Below are positions 1 to 15,000 of a DNA stretch of 64,000 nt, piece after piece. The DNA is taken from NCBI GenBank assembly GCA_012932295.1, contig JAAONU010000016.1:47151241-47215240 (forward strand), in the 5' to 3' direction. The first letter of the stretch is position 1, and each line of letters starts with the position of its first letter. The notes under the pieces were generated by a model. The model did no database searches, was not told the DNA's origin, and worked only from the letters and a program-made list of their open reading frames with translations. Both the position numbers and the translations under genes were made by a program. The stretch comes from Cyclina sinensis. Taxonomy: Eukaryota > Mollusca > Bivalvia > Venerida > Veneridae.

Positions 1-2149
1 TAGTAGGATTAGCTAAAAAGGCAATTTATGAACTGAAATCAACTCTTGTAAAATTCCCAGGTATATCTGTTAAAAACAGCATGACCTATTTGATACTCTT
101 ACCAATTTTAATACGCCTGTTTGAAAAGACGAGTCGTACGGTGGGTGGGCGGAGCATATCTTCAACATGCATGGTGGAATTTTAGCATTACTTGATACAA
201 ATATTCACCATTATGAGACGAAGTGTTTTGCATATAAAACAGGTCGTTAGGTTTAAGGCCAAGGTGACACTTAGGGGTCAGATGAAAACGCTTGTCCGGA
301 GCAAAACTTCTTCATGCACTTGGGAATTTTTAATAGAACTTTGCACAAATGTTGAACATTGTATAACTCAGGTCCTTGTGGCTAAGATCAAGGCCAAAAA
401 TAGAGGTCAAAAGTCAGATAAAAATATGAAAATGTGTGTAATCATGATCTGAGTGATTCTATTACATATGTTCACCATCATGAGACTGAGCATTACACGC
501 ATAATTCAGTTCCACATATGCAAGGTCAAGATCATTAGAGACGACGAAATGTCCAGATTTTTCCAGAGCATATCTTATCATATAAGTTTAGAACTACTTT
601 GTTAAGGTATTGGAATACTAATAAACATTTTTTCAGCCCTCATTGGACTGAGCTTTTCTATGAAATATACTCTCTTATGACAAGATATTGACCGTATAAG
701 ACATTTTACTGTGAAAGTTTCAGGAAATGACTAAATTAAATATTCACATCAGAACCCACACGACTTAATGCGTTATAAGGTATAGAGAAACACTTTTTTT
801 CTAAGACTGGACATAAAAACAAATGTAACTTGTTATGTAATCATTCACATTATGAAGACCTACTCACTGCTCACTAAAAGCTAACAAAATGAAAAGCCAA
901 ACGTGAAAAGAAACGAAATATGATTATAAACATGGCATTAATTTACCCCACCCACTTCATTATCAACGTTAACTTCAACATAAATCTTCGAGGCTTCAAG
1001 TTATCTAGAATTTTTTTTATTCAGGTACTATTTTTAACATATTGGCAAAACGTCAATTTTTTTTACCTTTTAGTTTTGGAGAAATTGATAACTGAAATTA
1101 CAGGTACACAACTGTCATCGATTTACTATGTTGAAAATCTTTGTTACAACTGAAACAAAATTAAAGTAAAACTAAGAAGAATTTAAATTCTATAAAGGTT
1201 ACTGTTGTCAAAACAAAACAATTATAAACTGCAAAAAACTAGACAAAAATAATGGCTTGGGTGGGGTTGAACCCATGCCTTTCAGTGAAAATGTCTCAAT
1301 CTTACACAAATTAATGCAGTTCAATGCTTTTCATTGTGGAGGCAGGGTATCAGGAATCTAAATCATTGAGAGTCTCTTCTCAGAGATTAGAAATTGAAAC
1401 AGGCAGGTTGCATTAACCTGACCCGACAACATATTACGAAAGGAAATCATTATGTCATTATTGTAGTGTACTAGAAGAAGAATTTCATGTCCTCTGTAGA
1501 AGGATTTAAGAAAACTGTATATAAAGAAATTCTTTATATTAGAAATATTACTGGTCAAGACCAAACGTGGTAAAATTTATGGAATTAATGTTGGTATGAA
1601 CAAAAACCTAGCTATGTATGTACATAAAGCTTTTGGTGTTAGAAATCAAATTATCCCCATTTGTGAACCTCATGCTGTGTATTTGATAAAACTAAAATAT
1701 GTGTTGTTTCAGTGCATGATATTAAATGCATTTGTTTAGTATGTTAAAAGTTTCACACAATGAACAATTTTGATAAATATAATTATGTACACCAATATTC
1801 GCCCCCCCCCCCCCACGTTTTTTTCGACCACCCAGTGGACACTTTTCCAAAAATTTCTCGTAAACCAAAAAATAAAAAGGTAGTGGCCTTATCAAATCAT
1901 AAAAATTTTTTTCAGTATTCTTTATTTATCTGATTAATTCTTTTTAATAAGGTTTAAAGTTTATGTACAAACGTTTTAAAATCAAAGTCGTGATGAACTT
2001 ACCTAGGGTTCCGGCGAATGAAAATCATTGTGACTGTTATTACATTCACTATATTCTTTACTATTAATCCTAGGTCAAACATTTTTCATTCAAGGAAAAA
2101 CAGACTTTACTTCTTTCAGTTAGCCGTATTTTTTTTTCTGTTTACATAG
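1..2149. other. Probable intron or upstream sequence of the giant membrane-protein gene
   Basis: No coding exon is recognisable here. The first supported exon begins at 2150 in phase 1, so an earlier exon must lie further left. About 115-560 looks like a decayed copy of a dispersed repeat containing 'ggtcaaggtca'-type blocks. A run of 13 C lies at 1802-1814. A minus-strand 'ggttcaacccc' near 1265-1280 resembles a tRNA box B and may be a SINE scrap. Confidence 0.5.
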
Positions 2150-5100
2150 CTAACTGGAAAGGTTTCCATGACGATGAAAGTGGAATATGGGGCTATACAT
2201 GGGCTGTGGGTAGAGAAATTTGCAGTACAGATGTCACCCCATATCAAGATCCGTACACACATTTGACAGATAAGAAATTTTGGTCAGATTCTGCACTTCA
2301 CAAAGGTGTGCATTTGGAGGATGGGCCATATTACGTTACTGTACAAGCATTAAATGGAGCTGAACTAGGTGGATCTTTAGTCACTACTGTTTGTCATTCA
2401 ACTCCATTTGTCGTAGACACAACTCCACCTGTTTTCAATGGCGTGACAGACATAATATATGATGAAGATTTTGATCTCATTGCAATTTATGTCAATGCTA
2501 CTGACGAACTTTCGAACATTTCTAATACTGAGTTTGGTCTTGGAATAACAAAGTATGATGTACAGTTAAAACGATACAGTCTTCATGAATGGATGGACAG
2601 AGAAGACCCATTTGTGGCTATAAAAGAGCTTGGTTTGCAGGAAGGACTACCAGCTTGGATTCGTATAAGAGTAACAAATAATGGTAATTTTGTTTGAAAA
2701 AAGATTTGAATTGATAGTCTGATGTAATAAGTAAAGGCATAGAATAATCCATACTGCATTAAGAAAACTTCATAAGCAATTTCTGAAACTAAAATAAAAG
2801 AGTTGTTAAAGAAATATGACCAGAAAAAAACAACAACGTTTTAGAATTAATTTTAAATTTCATTTTATTTTCAGCCAATTGAATTAACTAGGGATGGGAA
2901 CGAATGTTCGAATATTCGAAATCCACCGAATGTTCGAATCTGAAAATCAAATTCGAATATTCTAAAATGATTTTTATCCCAAAATAAAGCATCGTTGATT
3001 TTTATAAATGTAAGCATTCTGATTATGCAAAAACCCCAGTCTGTTTGGTATTGTGTTTCTTTATCTCAAGTAAAAAATGATTCAATTAACAATAAAATTG
3101 CAATGTATAATCGGCAGGGGCAGTCGTAACAGATTAACAGTTTGCCAAAGGCGTTATTGTGATACCTTTTAATCTTTTGTTCATTTTAATTGGCGCCCGT
3201 TTATTTTGCAAATTTTAGAAGTTGTTTGTCTCATAATATTCAAGGATTAACGTCATGTTTTACGAAAACGAACAACCAGTCACGCTTATAACTCTATTGA
3301 TATTATTTTTAGTTGCCCAATCGGTAGAATAGCTAAAATATTTTCCTCTTATAAGTATATTTGCAAAGAAAATCATCCTCGCTTTACGTTTTAATTATCA
3401 CTTAACAATATTGAAATAAGCTGTATGGGAAAAAAAAAAACATGCACCTCTCTCGAGTTTGGACTTATTTCACGCGGTTTTAATGAACGGAATATATTAT
3501 GTATTGCCATTCACTCAATAAGTATCTAAAACTTTCATAAAACAAGCCATTTCTATTCCATTTCTAGACAATACATAGCTGTTTCCCCCGACAACGTACA
3601 GGTAATAAAACAGTACCAATGTTCGGATACCAAAATTCGGGTAACTGACTAAACAGAAAAAAACGAATATTCTAATATATTCGAATATGGCAAAGCGAAT
3701 ATTCGAATATTGATATAAGTATTCGTTCCCATCCCTAGAATTAACTGATCTGCAGTGCTCCTGCCTATTGAGTTTTCATATATCTTATAACAAATATTGT
3801 GTATTTCAGTTGATCTTTTCACTGCTGGACATGGAGACGAGCCTATACTGATAGACAAGTCTCCACCTATACCAGGGCAGGTTTTGGACGGTGATCGACT
3901 ACGAAAAGACCGAGCTTATCAGGCAGAAGATAACAAAATTTGTGCACAATGGGTTGATTTCTATGACCCACAGTCCGGACTTAACCGGTACAACACACTG
4001 GAATTTAACCAATCGAATAAACATTTAAGTGTCTGATTCCATTGCAACTTCAGTCATTTTGCAATTAGCTTGCTAAAAATCAACAACAGCAATGATTCCG
4101 TTTTATTGTAAGTCTGTTCTTAGTTGACTGATTAAGAGAAAAATGCATTTATAACAGTGTCAAGTGTTCTGACTGTCTTGATCTGCCAAACTGAGTAAAC
4201 TTGCCAAAAGCTATGCACTTGTATTGAGTCATTGTATCCTAATAAGCAAGTAAGTAGGTAAAGATCATGACATCTGAAGCCAAAAATGAAACATCTGAAT
4301 GCATCCCACTTATAGTATAAGTTATTGCAACATTAAATGGCAATTAAAAGTCCTAACAGGGAAGCCAGTAAACTGAGCAAGGAGGCATATTTCATCCAGC
4401 TTTATTTTATTACCTTTACGCAAAATGTTAAAACTCGCAGCATTTTGGTTCCATGTTAAAAATGAATTAGTTTTTGTATGTTTCTATGTAAACTTGTATT
4501 CCGAATGCGCGGACCAATATATTTGTTTTCTTTATTTCTGTAAAGTTTACAAAATAGTTTGTCAATGTCTTTTTACTGAATTTTGACTTCTCTGAAGAAC
4601 ATTTGAACAGCTGTTCAACTTAACACGAAAATGAACTTTTCAAACCATTTTCATTTTTCTTATATTTATAGATTCATGTGGGGAGTAGGCACTTCCCCTG
4701 GTCAGGAAGACATAATAGAGTTCTTCAACCTTACAAGATATGAAAAATCAGCCTGTGTCCCAGCATCTCTTCAGCATAACAAGACGTATTATTCTACAGT
4801 TTTTGCGTTTAATGATGCACTTAATTCTAAGTCCACAAACAGCTCTTCAGATGGTGGTAATTAAAACATTTATTTTGATAAACTCAAGTTCTCTGCAAAC
4901 TTACGAATAATAAGAAATTCCAAATAAATTTGTTTTGACAATATGACTAGTACACATTAATTATTGAACTTCAAATGTCATTAACTGATTTTAAAGAGAG
5001 ACCTTTATTATAGAACATGAATTTCTATTACTTGTACCACGGTTATAGAACGGAAAAATACACTTTTTCAATTCAGACCAATCACTAACATATAACCATG

Positions 5101-6024
5101 TTGAAGAGATTTGAAAATAAAATGTATTCCTTGTATGAAAAACATATTCCCAGAGTTTTATAATTAATATATAATCCATTTCTCTTGTATAATTTATATC
5201 ATGTTAACATCCGTACACTATGACTTATTTCACCTTACAGTCCTGGTAGATGTTACCCCACCAATCGCTGGATACGTAAACGATGGCATCAAAAACGAAG
5301 AAGAACTCAGATATAGTTCAGAGACTGTATCAAAATTTGCAAACTGGGATGGATATTTCGATCCCGAAAGTGGAATTGATCATTACACTGTAGCTGTACT
5401 CATAAACAATGTACATGAAGGCACATTTAATGCTGGAAGAAAAACTGTCTTTGAAGACCATACTGTTTCAATGGAACATAAGGACAAAGTTACGTTTACC
5501 GTTCATGGCATAAATGGTGCGGATTTGGATAATGCGTCTAAAAGCGATGGCTTCATGGTTGATCAAACAAGTCCTTTAGTAAGAGGTAAATTCATATTTC
5601 TTCAGAAATAGCTGAGCAATGTGTGAAATATCATTTAAGTGCATTTCTGTGTTAATTTCAATTCTTTCATATTTCAGGAATGGCTGACAATATGAAAAAC
5701 AAACCATATCAGAGTGACAATACAAAGATGGATCTGATGTATGAATTTGAAGACCCTGAATCCGGTATCAAGGAATACAGAACTGTGATTTATGAAACAA
5801 TACATGGTGTGAAGCAAAAATTCTGGCCAAAAAAAGATGTCTTCAATATTTCTCAACCATCTTCGCTATATCACACAAAAGTAATCACAGTTCTCAACGA
5901 CTTGTCGATGAAAGATGGTGCTCTTTATACACTACATGTGACTGCATTTAACAGAGCTCTTCTGTCAGCATCCCACGAAACTAACGGGATCACAATTGAC
6001 ACTAGTCCTCCTAAGGCACCAAAG
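2150..6024 (+). CDS. N-terminal visible block of the giant protein (five exons, FN3/Ig-like modules)
   Basis: Exons 2150-2683, 3810-3987, 4672-4856, 5241-5585 and 5678-6024. The first opens in phase 1 and reads (A)NWKGFHDDESGIWGYTWAVG. Junctions reconstruct family motifs: the phase-2 join of 3987 to 4672 makes SGLN-RFMWGVG, and 4856 to 5241 makes SSDG-VLVDVTPP. The 4856 donor (gtaatt) was preferred over an upstream gtggta because it keeps the usual S-D-G-V/I linker. The last exon ends at a strong aag|gtgagt. Linkers visible are FVVDTTPP, ILIDKSPP, VLVDVTPP, FMVDQTSP and ITIDTSPP. Confidence 0.88.
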
Positions 6025-9000
6025 GTGAGTCCCTTGTGCAGCTGCTATGTCAGTAATTATTCAGGAAAAGTATTGCCAGTCTGTTTGTCAGTAGATAAGT
6101 CAGCCAGTCCTATTGCAAGCAATGGCTTCACAATATCTGGAATCTAAAGTTTTAACATTTGTTAATTTTTCCATACAAGTGAACGTTTTTAGTCTTCACA
6201 AGTAGATTTGTAAACAATATATGTAGATTAACTTCTGGTCAGTAAATTTTATTTTATTTGTAAAGAATCCTTAAATATGAGTCACTTAAACCAAGCTTAG
6301 CACTTTTTATGCCCCCACCACTACAGAACTTGCAAACATATCACAGAAAAGTGTTGTGCTAGAAGTCAATTACCTTTATCTCACTGAAAATCGTCAAATG
6401 TGATCATTCAAATGTCCAGCATTAAATTAAGTAAACACTAAAAGGCTTTGTACTACAGTAACCACTGCTATATTTGGCTAATAATGCTAACTTCGCACAA
6501 TGAAAATTTCCGCCAGCCAAGAATACCGCCGTAAGTAATCTGCAGGCAAAGATAACAAATAAAATGATGTGTTTTCCTGAAAGTTTATGACTTCTATATT
6601 TTCCTCAAGAAAATGGTAGATTTGACACAAGCATCAATATATCAATAGGACCAGTTAATACATTGAAATTCCAGTAGATTTATTCTCATAGGAGTATAAT
6701 TCACACGTATGATTTTTTTTTGTATTGCTGCATGTAACTGTGCGGTCACTTAACTTTGACAACCAACTTTTAACTTCTCTGGATTCTCCTTTGGAGCTCG
6801 GGCTGGGGCGAGTGTAGATAGAATTGGAATGAAAATGCAAAAAGATGACTTCTTGGCAACAGTGTAGGGACTGAACACCAAACGATCATTGGCTTTGCAG
6901 AGAACAAGCCTAAATTGATTCTAACTTACTTCTCAAAATTCTTATTATCTTAAAACATTTTTGCAAAACTAATAATGGAAGTACCAGAGAAACGATATTC
7001 CATTTTACTAATAAATTTCTTATGATGACAGGTTCACATTGGACTCTTTAACGACGAGGAACAACTTGATGAAAATGGAAATGTTTTACACAGTGACCAA
7101 AGTGGAATTCGTGTAAGTTGGTTCGGACGCGATTCGGAAAGTGGTATTCAGAGTTACTTAGTTGCCATAGGTACAGAGGATGACAGAGAAAACATTACTA
7201 CCTTCACTAACTATAGAGATGACATTACTGCCTACATTCAAAATATTCATCTAAGAAGAACAGCCATATCAGGTGTTAAGTATAAGGTGTCTGTGATTGC
7301 AGTGAACAAGGCAGGCCTACAGTCAGCTGTAGGTGAGTCCAAACCAATCTATGTACAGAAGGCAAATATCCCCGGTATTGTTTTTGATGGTCGGACTCTG
7401 TTTTTTGATGAAATATACACCACTGATTACACATCAATAGCAGCTTCCTTCTGTGGGTTTGAGAGTGAAAATTGCAATATCATTGGCTATGAGTGGGCCA
7501 TTGGTACAGAAGAATATGGCGCTGATATACAAACTTACACGAGTTATGGTCTTGTTATGCTTAACGAAACACATGGTCAGTGCCAGATACATATAGAGCT
7601 TTCTGAGGATACTACTTATTATATCACTGTTAAAGCCATCACAGGATGTCACGATGAGTACATACTATCCTCATCCGATGGCATAACACTTGATCGTGTT
7701 CCTCCAGAGGTGATTTATGACACAGATGAGACAAACGATACAACTACTGCAAGTATTGATGGTGTAATATATCAAGGATCTACTGACACATTTACACTTA
7801 AATCTAACGTTACAGATAAGAATTCTGTAGCTTCTGTTAAGTGGGCGTTAGGATCACTTCCTCTATTAGAAGATCGTCATCAGTATATAGAAGATTTTTC
7901 TGATCTAACCAGCTTCATCACTCTAATCCCAGGGAGGGTGACTTTTCTCACAACAAACACTTCAGATAAAGGAGGTAATATCAATATCAAGTCATCAATG
8001 CCTAATATTGCAGACACAACCGCTCCACTGATACGGAACTTTGACTGCACAAAGTACCTTTCCTATCGCAAAAGCATAGTGACCTGTACATGGGAGAAAA
8101 TTGTAGAGTATGAAAGCTTGGTGAAAAGGACTGAAATCTCCATTGGTTCATCAAGCTCCAAATTTGATATCTTATATAAAGATTTCATTACAGTTGGTCA
8201 AAGGTCATTCATTAAAGACATTAAACATCATATAGAAATTATGACAAACATGACAAAAGTATTTGTAAGTATTTCAATCGAAAATGTTGTTGGTCATTTA
8301 AAAACTTACGGAAGGGAAATTGTTGTTGACAGAACACCTCCAGATGTGAAAAAACTTAGTGTTGTCACGAAAACTGGTACAGACAATGTCACTGAACATC
8401 AGAAGTGTCAGCTATCGAAAGCCTCAGCAGAACTCCAGTCACATGGTGTTGCTGATAAGGAATCTGGCATTGATAACGAGAGGTGATACAAGTTTTTGTG
8501 AGTAAAGATATGAACAATTAACTAATCGAATATCTTTTTCGAATTATTTTGTTATCTATATATACTTAACAAGCGAGCTTCATAAAAAGATTCTTCATTC
8601 TTAAACACACAGGGTAATGACTAATTAGTATCAATTTCTGTTTGTTTTACAGATATGAAGTTTCTATTGGTTATAATCCATATGGGACTGATGTCCTTGA
8701 TTACATGCCTGTCAAAAAGGCAGCTGATGGCTTGTTCCATGTTAATGGTTTTAGGCTTCATGACGGGGCTGTATTTCATGCAACACTTCGTGTTTACAAT
8801 CATGCTGGATTAAAATCAGAAATAACATCAAACAGTGTCGTAGTCAGTCAGTCTCCAAGACTCACAGTGCATGATGGTGACCAGAGAGAAGATATTGATT
8901 ACCAGTCAGTTCCTAATCTAATACAAGGCCACTGGAAGTACTCAGATCACTGCTCAATAAAAGAAGTATCCTGGTCTGTAAGTGATCTGACCGGAGAAGT

Positions 9001-12000
9001 ACTTTTTGACTTCCAACCATTACCTTTGGAATCAACATTATTTTACAATGATGAAGTAAGACTTGAAAATGGAATGAAATATATTGTTACCGTAAAAACT
9101 GTAGATTTCCTTGGCAGAAACAAGACTGCACATTCAGATGGTGTCACAATTCGTATACAATCACCAGTGCCTGGACTCGTAAGAGATGGTCTACAAGAAG
9201 ATTTAAATTACCAGTATAGTGAAACAGACTTATCTGCCAACTGGGATAAATTTGGTGATGGGTCGAATGACCCAACCCAATCAATTGACCATTATGAGGT
9301 AGCCATTGGAAATGACAGACGCTATGCTAAAACAAGATCTAACATTCATTTCTTTGTCAATGTTGGTCTCAACACTTCTCACACGTTTAGAAATCTAAAC
9401 TTAATGTCCAAGATTGTCAAGTACTTCATAACAGTACGATCCTACAGCATGGCGGGTGGATATACTGAAGGATATTCAAATGGCATTAAAGTTGGTTTTA
9501 GTGATGAAATAGATGCAGGTACATTGTCTGTTAAAAAATATCAGTCGTCAACTACTTCGTTAGAGGTGTCTTGGTCTGGCTTTATGTCCGACTTTGACAT
9601 CATCGACTATATTATAGGAGTGAGTACCCACGATGGTATTATAACAAACGACACGCTCAAATGCTCTACGTTTTACAGGAGTGTCACTGAATATGATATA
9701 TATCGGTTACAAAGTGTAGGACTGAATGAATATGTAAAAATTGATGGTGTAAGTTTAAGACATGGAAATAATTATTTTGTAACAGTAATTGCTAAAGACG
9801 AAGCAGGTATGTGTATCGGTGTCACTAGCGAACAGATTGTTGTAGACACCACACCCCCTCTCAGAGGCAGTGTATTTGTAAATGGTATCCAAAGCCACAC
9901 TGTCTTGTATGCAGACTCAAGCTCTGAAATGCATATAGGATGGTCTAACTTTACAGATTTTGAATCGGGTGTGAAAAGAATAAAAGTTGCATTATTTGAA
10001 TGCAACGATTGTAGTGTTACTAATGTTACTAGTTCAAACTGCTTCCTTATTTCAGAAAATGTGGTTGAGAATGAGGACAAGGCTTCCTTTTATGAACTGG
10101 AAATGACCTCTGAAAATGTATATTATTTTGTTCTAAATTTTACAAATGGGGCTGAATTACAAACACTTGAACAAACAGAGCCAATCTTAATAGACGAAAG
10201 TGGTCCATTAAACGGAAAGGTAAAAATTACCAAAAACTGGTATTCTATTCAAACTTTTCAACATTCAACATCCTCTCTAAAAGGATTCCTTGCTATAGCG
10301 ACTACCTATCATGATTACATATGCCCAACACAGAAGAACTACTTTCCTTCATCAGCTACTCCTCAGTTTGACACATTCTCCAATAATTTCAGTACTGACT
10401 TCCTGGTTGTAAATCGGTCTGGAGCTTTCCTTGGTATAGGTTATAATGCAGATCTTACAGCAATGACAAAGTCAAGTATTGTTTCCAGATTCCATGACCT
10501 TCAACAGGGTAACTATTCTTTTATAATCAGAGTTGCCAAAGGTGACAGTATTGTTACAACTGTCGCTCTTCTTACAGACAATGTGGCTGTTCCATTTAGC
10601 ATAGATAATAAACCGGTAGAGACAGAGTTTGATGAGAGTCTTTTTAAAAATATCACAGGATTGACAATTCAGGAGAACAATTCAACAGAACGAAGTGATG
10701 TTTCCGCAAGTGCACCAAATAAAAATTCGATAAAAAAAGGAAAACTAATGGCACCCAATGATACTGACACAAACAACCAAACAAACTTTGATGTTAACGA
10801 ATACGGATTTGGTATTCACCTCTTAGGATACCGATTCTCTGCAAATAAGAACTGGTACCATCTTTTTTGGGCTCGAAATAAATTTACCAGTATTCAAACT
10901 TGGTTCAGCTTATCATTTGATCCAACACAAGGAGATCATAAATTTACAATATTTGTGGACAAGAAAACTGAGTATCTTGAGACGACACTAGATCTAACAC
11001 TTATTGTAGATAATGAAGAGAAAGTAAACATCGTAGGTTTCAAATTCTATGGTGAAATGAAAATCGCAGCTATGACGTGGAATGAAAATGACTACACACC
11101 CCCTTTAGAAAACATCTACAATCCATTCTATAGTGATGCAATCATAAGTCAAATAAATATTCCAGATGCACCAGACAAACCTTGTCGTCATGGGAGTGGA
11201 TATTATGATGAGGAGAGTGGCATAAAGGATATTTGGTTAGGTGTATCTAATAGCAAGTTTGAAATTGGAAACATTGTCTCCTTGTTTCATTATAAATCAT
11301 TTTGCTATCCATGCAAAGAACCTTGTGCAAGTCTGTGCAACAAATCTTGCTCCGGTGAACGTCTGTCAGCTGGATTTAATCTTATTCCACTAGAAGTAGA
11401 CGGTCTTAAAATGGAAGCTACAACAGTAGACAAAGAATGTTACAATATTTCAAATGATACAAAGTGTAATAAGACAGCTTACTACATTAATGTTAAAATT
11501 GTAAATTTTGCTGGACTTGAAACTTCTTCCTTTTCGAATGGTATACAGATTGATATATCACCACCGGTGTGTGACTATGTGAAGTGTTTGGATCCTGATT
11601 ACAGTGAGGATAAACCGACGGAACATTTAGGTTCAAGTTCCCGCATAGGTGCCTACTGGAATTGTTCTGAAGATATCAGTCAAATTGAATATTATTTAGT
11701 TCGTGTCTTTGATTCCTCCAGTAATGAACTGATAATGAACACAACGAATGTCGGTTTGAAGACAAAAACTGACTTTAAACTTTCGAATGGATCATTTCAA
11801 GATGGCAGAAATTACACGGTAGAAGTAACTGCTGTTAATACCGCTGGCTTGTCAGTAAAACATACTTGTAATGTGCAATTCAGTCTATATCCCCCTGATA
11901 CATCTGGAGCTTCAACTCAACCTTTGTACACGGAGGCCTCCGATATTTGTGCTTACGAGGACACCCCCTGTTGGACATCCTCTCAAACCCAAATGGGTAT

Positions 12001-15000
12001 TGAATGGCAAGGTGGCAACTCAGAGATAGAATATTATGGTAATTACCTTTACATTAAAATTTTGATAAAGAGCAATTTCATTTCTAAAGTGTGTTTGATG
12101 TGTCATAGTTTTAAGCAAGACTGATTAAAAGCTAGGACACGTTCTGTTTAGATTAAGATTATTAAGTTTGTTCCTAAACTTAGTTTTTTTCCATACAGAG
12201 TGGCAAATTGGAACTTCAAAAGATGAAGGAGATATATTTCCACCCTCTATTGTCGGCAAAAAGGAAAAAGGGTCATCTGCAATAGTACATGGCAAACTAG
12301 AATTCGACAAAAAGGCTATAAATAAATCTGTTGCCGAGTTTCGACAATTATCCGGCATGACACCAGGGGAAAGTCTGACAGCGAAAGACGAGAAAGAGAA
12401 ATCGTTTTTCAACATGGAGCCTGGGCGATGTGTATATCAATCTTTGAATGCAATAGGATATTCTCATCTGAAAAGTAAAATTCAGGGGAAAACTGTTTGT
12501 ATCAAACGTAAGTGTGATTTACTACTTCTGAATTTACTCTGGAAGTATGATTGTGTTATAAATTGAGTGATATGTATGTATGCAATGTATCTTTGTGTTT
12601 AATAGTTGGCAGATATTTCATCCCTAAAACTCTTCCTCCCATGAACCGAAAATGGGTGGGTGAAGTCTACACTCGAGACTTGTCAACCTCAATACATAAT
12701 ATTTTTATTAAAATGTTTCAAAATAATATATACATGATTCAACTTGAAATATATATATATAATAAAAATCAAGAAAATGATATTCAATAGATTATTTGAA
12801 AATTTCATTTGTAAAGTCTCTAAAATTATTGAATTATTTAATATATATAAAAAAGCTTAGCTTGTTGCATATGGATTGAGAAGAGCCAGAAGGCGCGGTA
12901 ATCAGATGAGACAGTTCTGATTATAGGTTGATAGATGGAAAGACTAAGGGCCTGTGGAACACATATCATCAAAATGATTTGAGTACTAGTAAACTCTTAA
13001 AACAATATGCTTATGTCTACAGCCTGTAGGGTAAAGATTCACATGATGAAGAAGAGATTGTAGAAAGTAATAAAAGAAGGACACGTGCTAATAGAATGGA
13101 CTGACAAATGAAACAATCATAGCATTATTGTTTGGTCAGTTTTATCAGGACTGATATAAGTTATAGTTCTGTGATATATTAAAGATAAATAATACAATAA
13201 TACACCAACTTAATCATCTTATCTCTCTCTCTCTCTCTGTGTGTGTGCGTGTGTGTGTGTGTGTGCAGCTGTAAACCTTCGGCTCCGAGTCCGATAAAAT
13301 ATAGTTCTTAATCAGATTTGTCATGCTCAGCTATTTATCTTTGATATATTAATATCATATATATCAAGTAATAAACTAATTATATATTTATTGTTCAATC
13401 AATTATCTACTTGAGAAAAAATGAAAATTTGTACTGCCATTAATTCACCTTTGTTTGCCTTAAATGGGTGAATAAGAGAGAGTTTTAATTATGTCAATGT
13501 TTAATCAGCACCTCGTCCTTGGATGCGTGAAGTATATCTATATTGCAAATCATTGGGAGCTGATTTGCAATCTTTTAACAGCACGCGCTTCTTGAAAATG
13601 TAACTATAAAAAAAATGCTGATAATGTGGTTAATCCACTTAATCAAACCCATAATTTCTTAAACATTATGAAAATAATCATCAAAACATTTTGAAAGATT
13701 ATCAGTATAAATATAGCATTATTAACATAAATAAAACCCGGAAAATATAATGGCAAATCATCATCTGTGTACATAATATATTTCTGGGGTGAAATGTCCT
13801 GTATAATAAAAAAAAACTGTGAGGGAAGTCTTGGGAGGAAAAGTCTTGGGGTGAAATGTCTTGGTGAGAAAAGATCTTGGGAATGAAATGTCTGGAAATT
13901 GTAAGTCATAGATAGTTTTACTAATATGGGTTAGAAAACTTACTAAGTCTACTCTTGAATTATTAATTTGAGTAAAATATTTATGAACAAAAACATTGTG
14001 TTCGATAACTAGTAATATAATACAGACAAATTATCAAACTAATTCTAACTTAAAGATTTATCTAATAAGTTAATTCTCACAAAGTACATTATATATTGAG
14101 ATCTAATATTGCAGGTGAGACCGATGTCTTTCTCAATAAATCTGAAATAATTATGATTGCTTCAAAAACAAAATCGGATGAATGGAGACTTAATTCATTT
14201 GAAGATTCTCAAGTTGTCGTTGCTGCCCGTGGTAAGTACTTGTGCATCAATTACATATCCTTGCATTTTAAAATGCATAAATTTTGAATTGATAAAACTA
14301 ATTTTAAGTGTGTATGAATTGTTATTTTTGTCAACGAAATCTTCTCAAGATGGTGCAGAGTATTAACAATATATTAAGTTCATAAGGATTTGCTCTTAAA
14401 AGCTGGTTCGTCATGTCCGTTTTTCGCTGCTATTACCTTTTTATAAGTTAAACTAAATCTTCTTTGATGAAATGTTGCATCTTAGTTTCTTTATCTTTAC
14501 CTTAGAAAACAGACTTTGCTTAATATGCTTGTATTGAAATGTAAACACAATATTGACTTCGGACTTATCTTTTGCATAGTGTTATCAGGAGGTCTTAGCT
14601 TGGGAACCCTTACGAAAATGGATCTTACCAGTGACTACGGCAGTGCAGCCACCGCAAAGTATAAGCAATTTATATCAGATCCAGATACAACGCTGCACAA
14701 AACATCTAGACTGCTTAGAAACAGGTAACCATGACATTCCTATTCTATTTAGCTGAGGATTAAATCCATTAACAGTCAGCATCGTATCAGGCAGGCAGTT
14801 TACCTAACCCTTTTTCCAGGGAAGGACACGTACTAGATCTCCATTCTGTGTGATAAACTATCAACTTTGTAACATAACCAGTGAAGGCACTCGAACCTAT
14901 GACCATCAAACAGTGAGAGGTACAGCGATTCCCAGTCTAATTTTAGTAAATGACAGCTGCAAATCTGGAAACGATCTTGAATTATAGGTTTAGATATTTT

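Larger units (their letters stand above)
12508..14114 (+). other. Intron of the giant protein gene with simple repeats
   Basis: Donor c|gtaagt at 12508 and acceptor attgcag ending at 14114 join in phase 1 to give Arg. The intron holds a CT then GT microsatellite near 13221-13265 and a short imperfect tandem repeat of 'gtcttggggtgaaatgtc'-like units near 13795-13895. No exon was recognised. Confidence 0.65.

Noticed and set aside
192..452. 86-codon open frame
   Set aside because: It lies in a decayed dispersed repeat with 'ggtcaaggtca'-type blocks; no splice or protein signature.
2875..2888. 'ttttcag' followed by ccaattgaattaa as the true acceptor
   Set aside because: No sensible coding follows, whereas the acceptor at 3809 completes Val and continues the module.
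9772..10080. Minus-strand open frame of 102 codons
   Set aside because: It is antisense to the long exon at 8653-12038, whose sense frame carries the protein motifs.
12551..12790. Possible extra exon after 'tttaatag' near 12605
   Set aside because: The direct join 12507 to 14115 is in phase and restores a sensible sequence; the block has low-complexity AT-rich content and no suitable donor.
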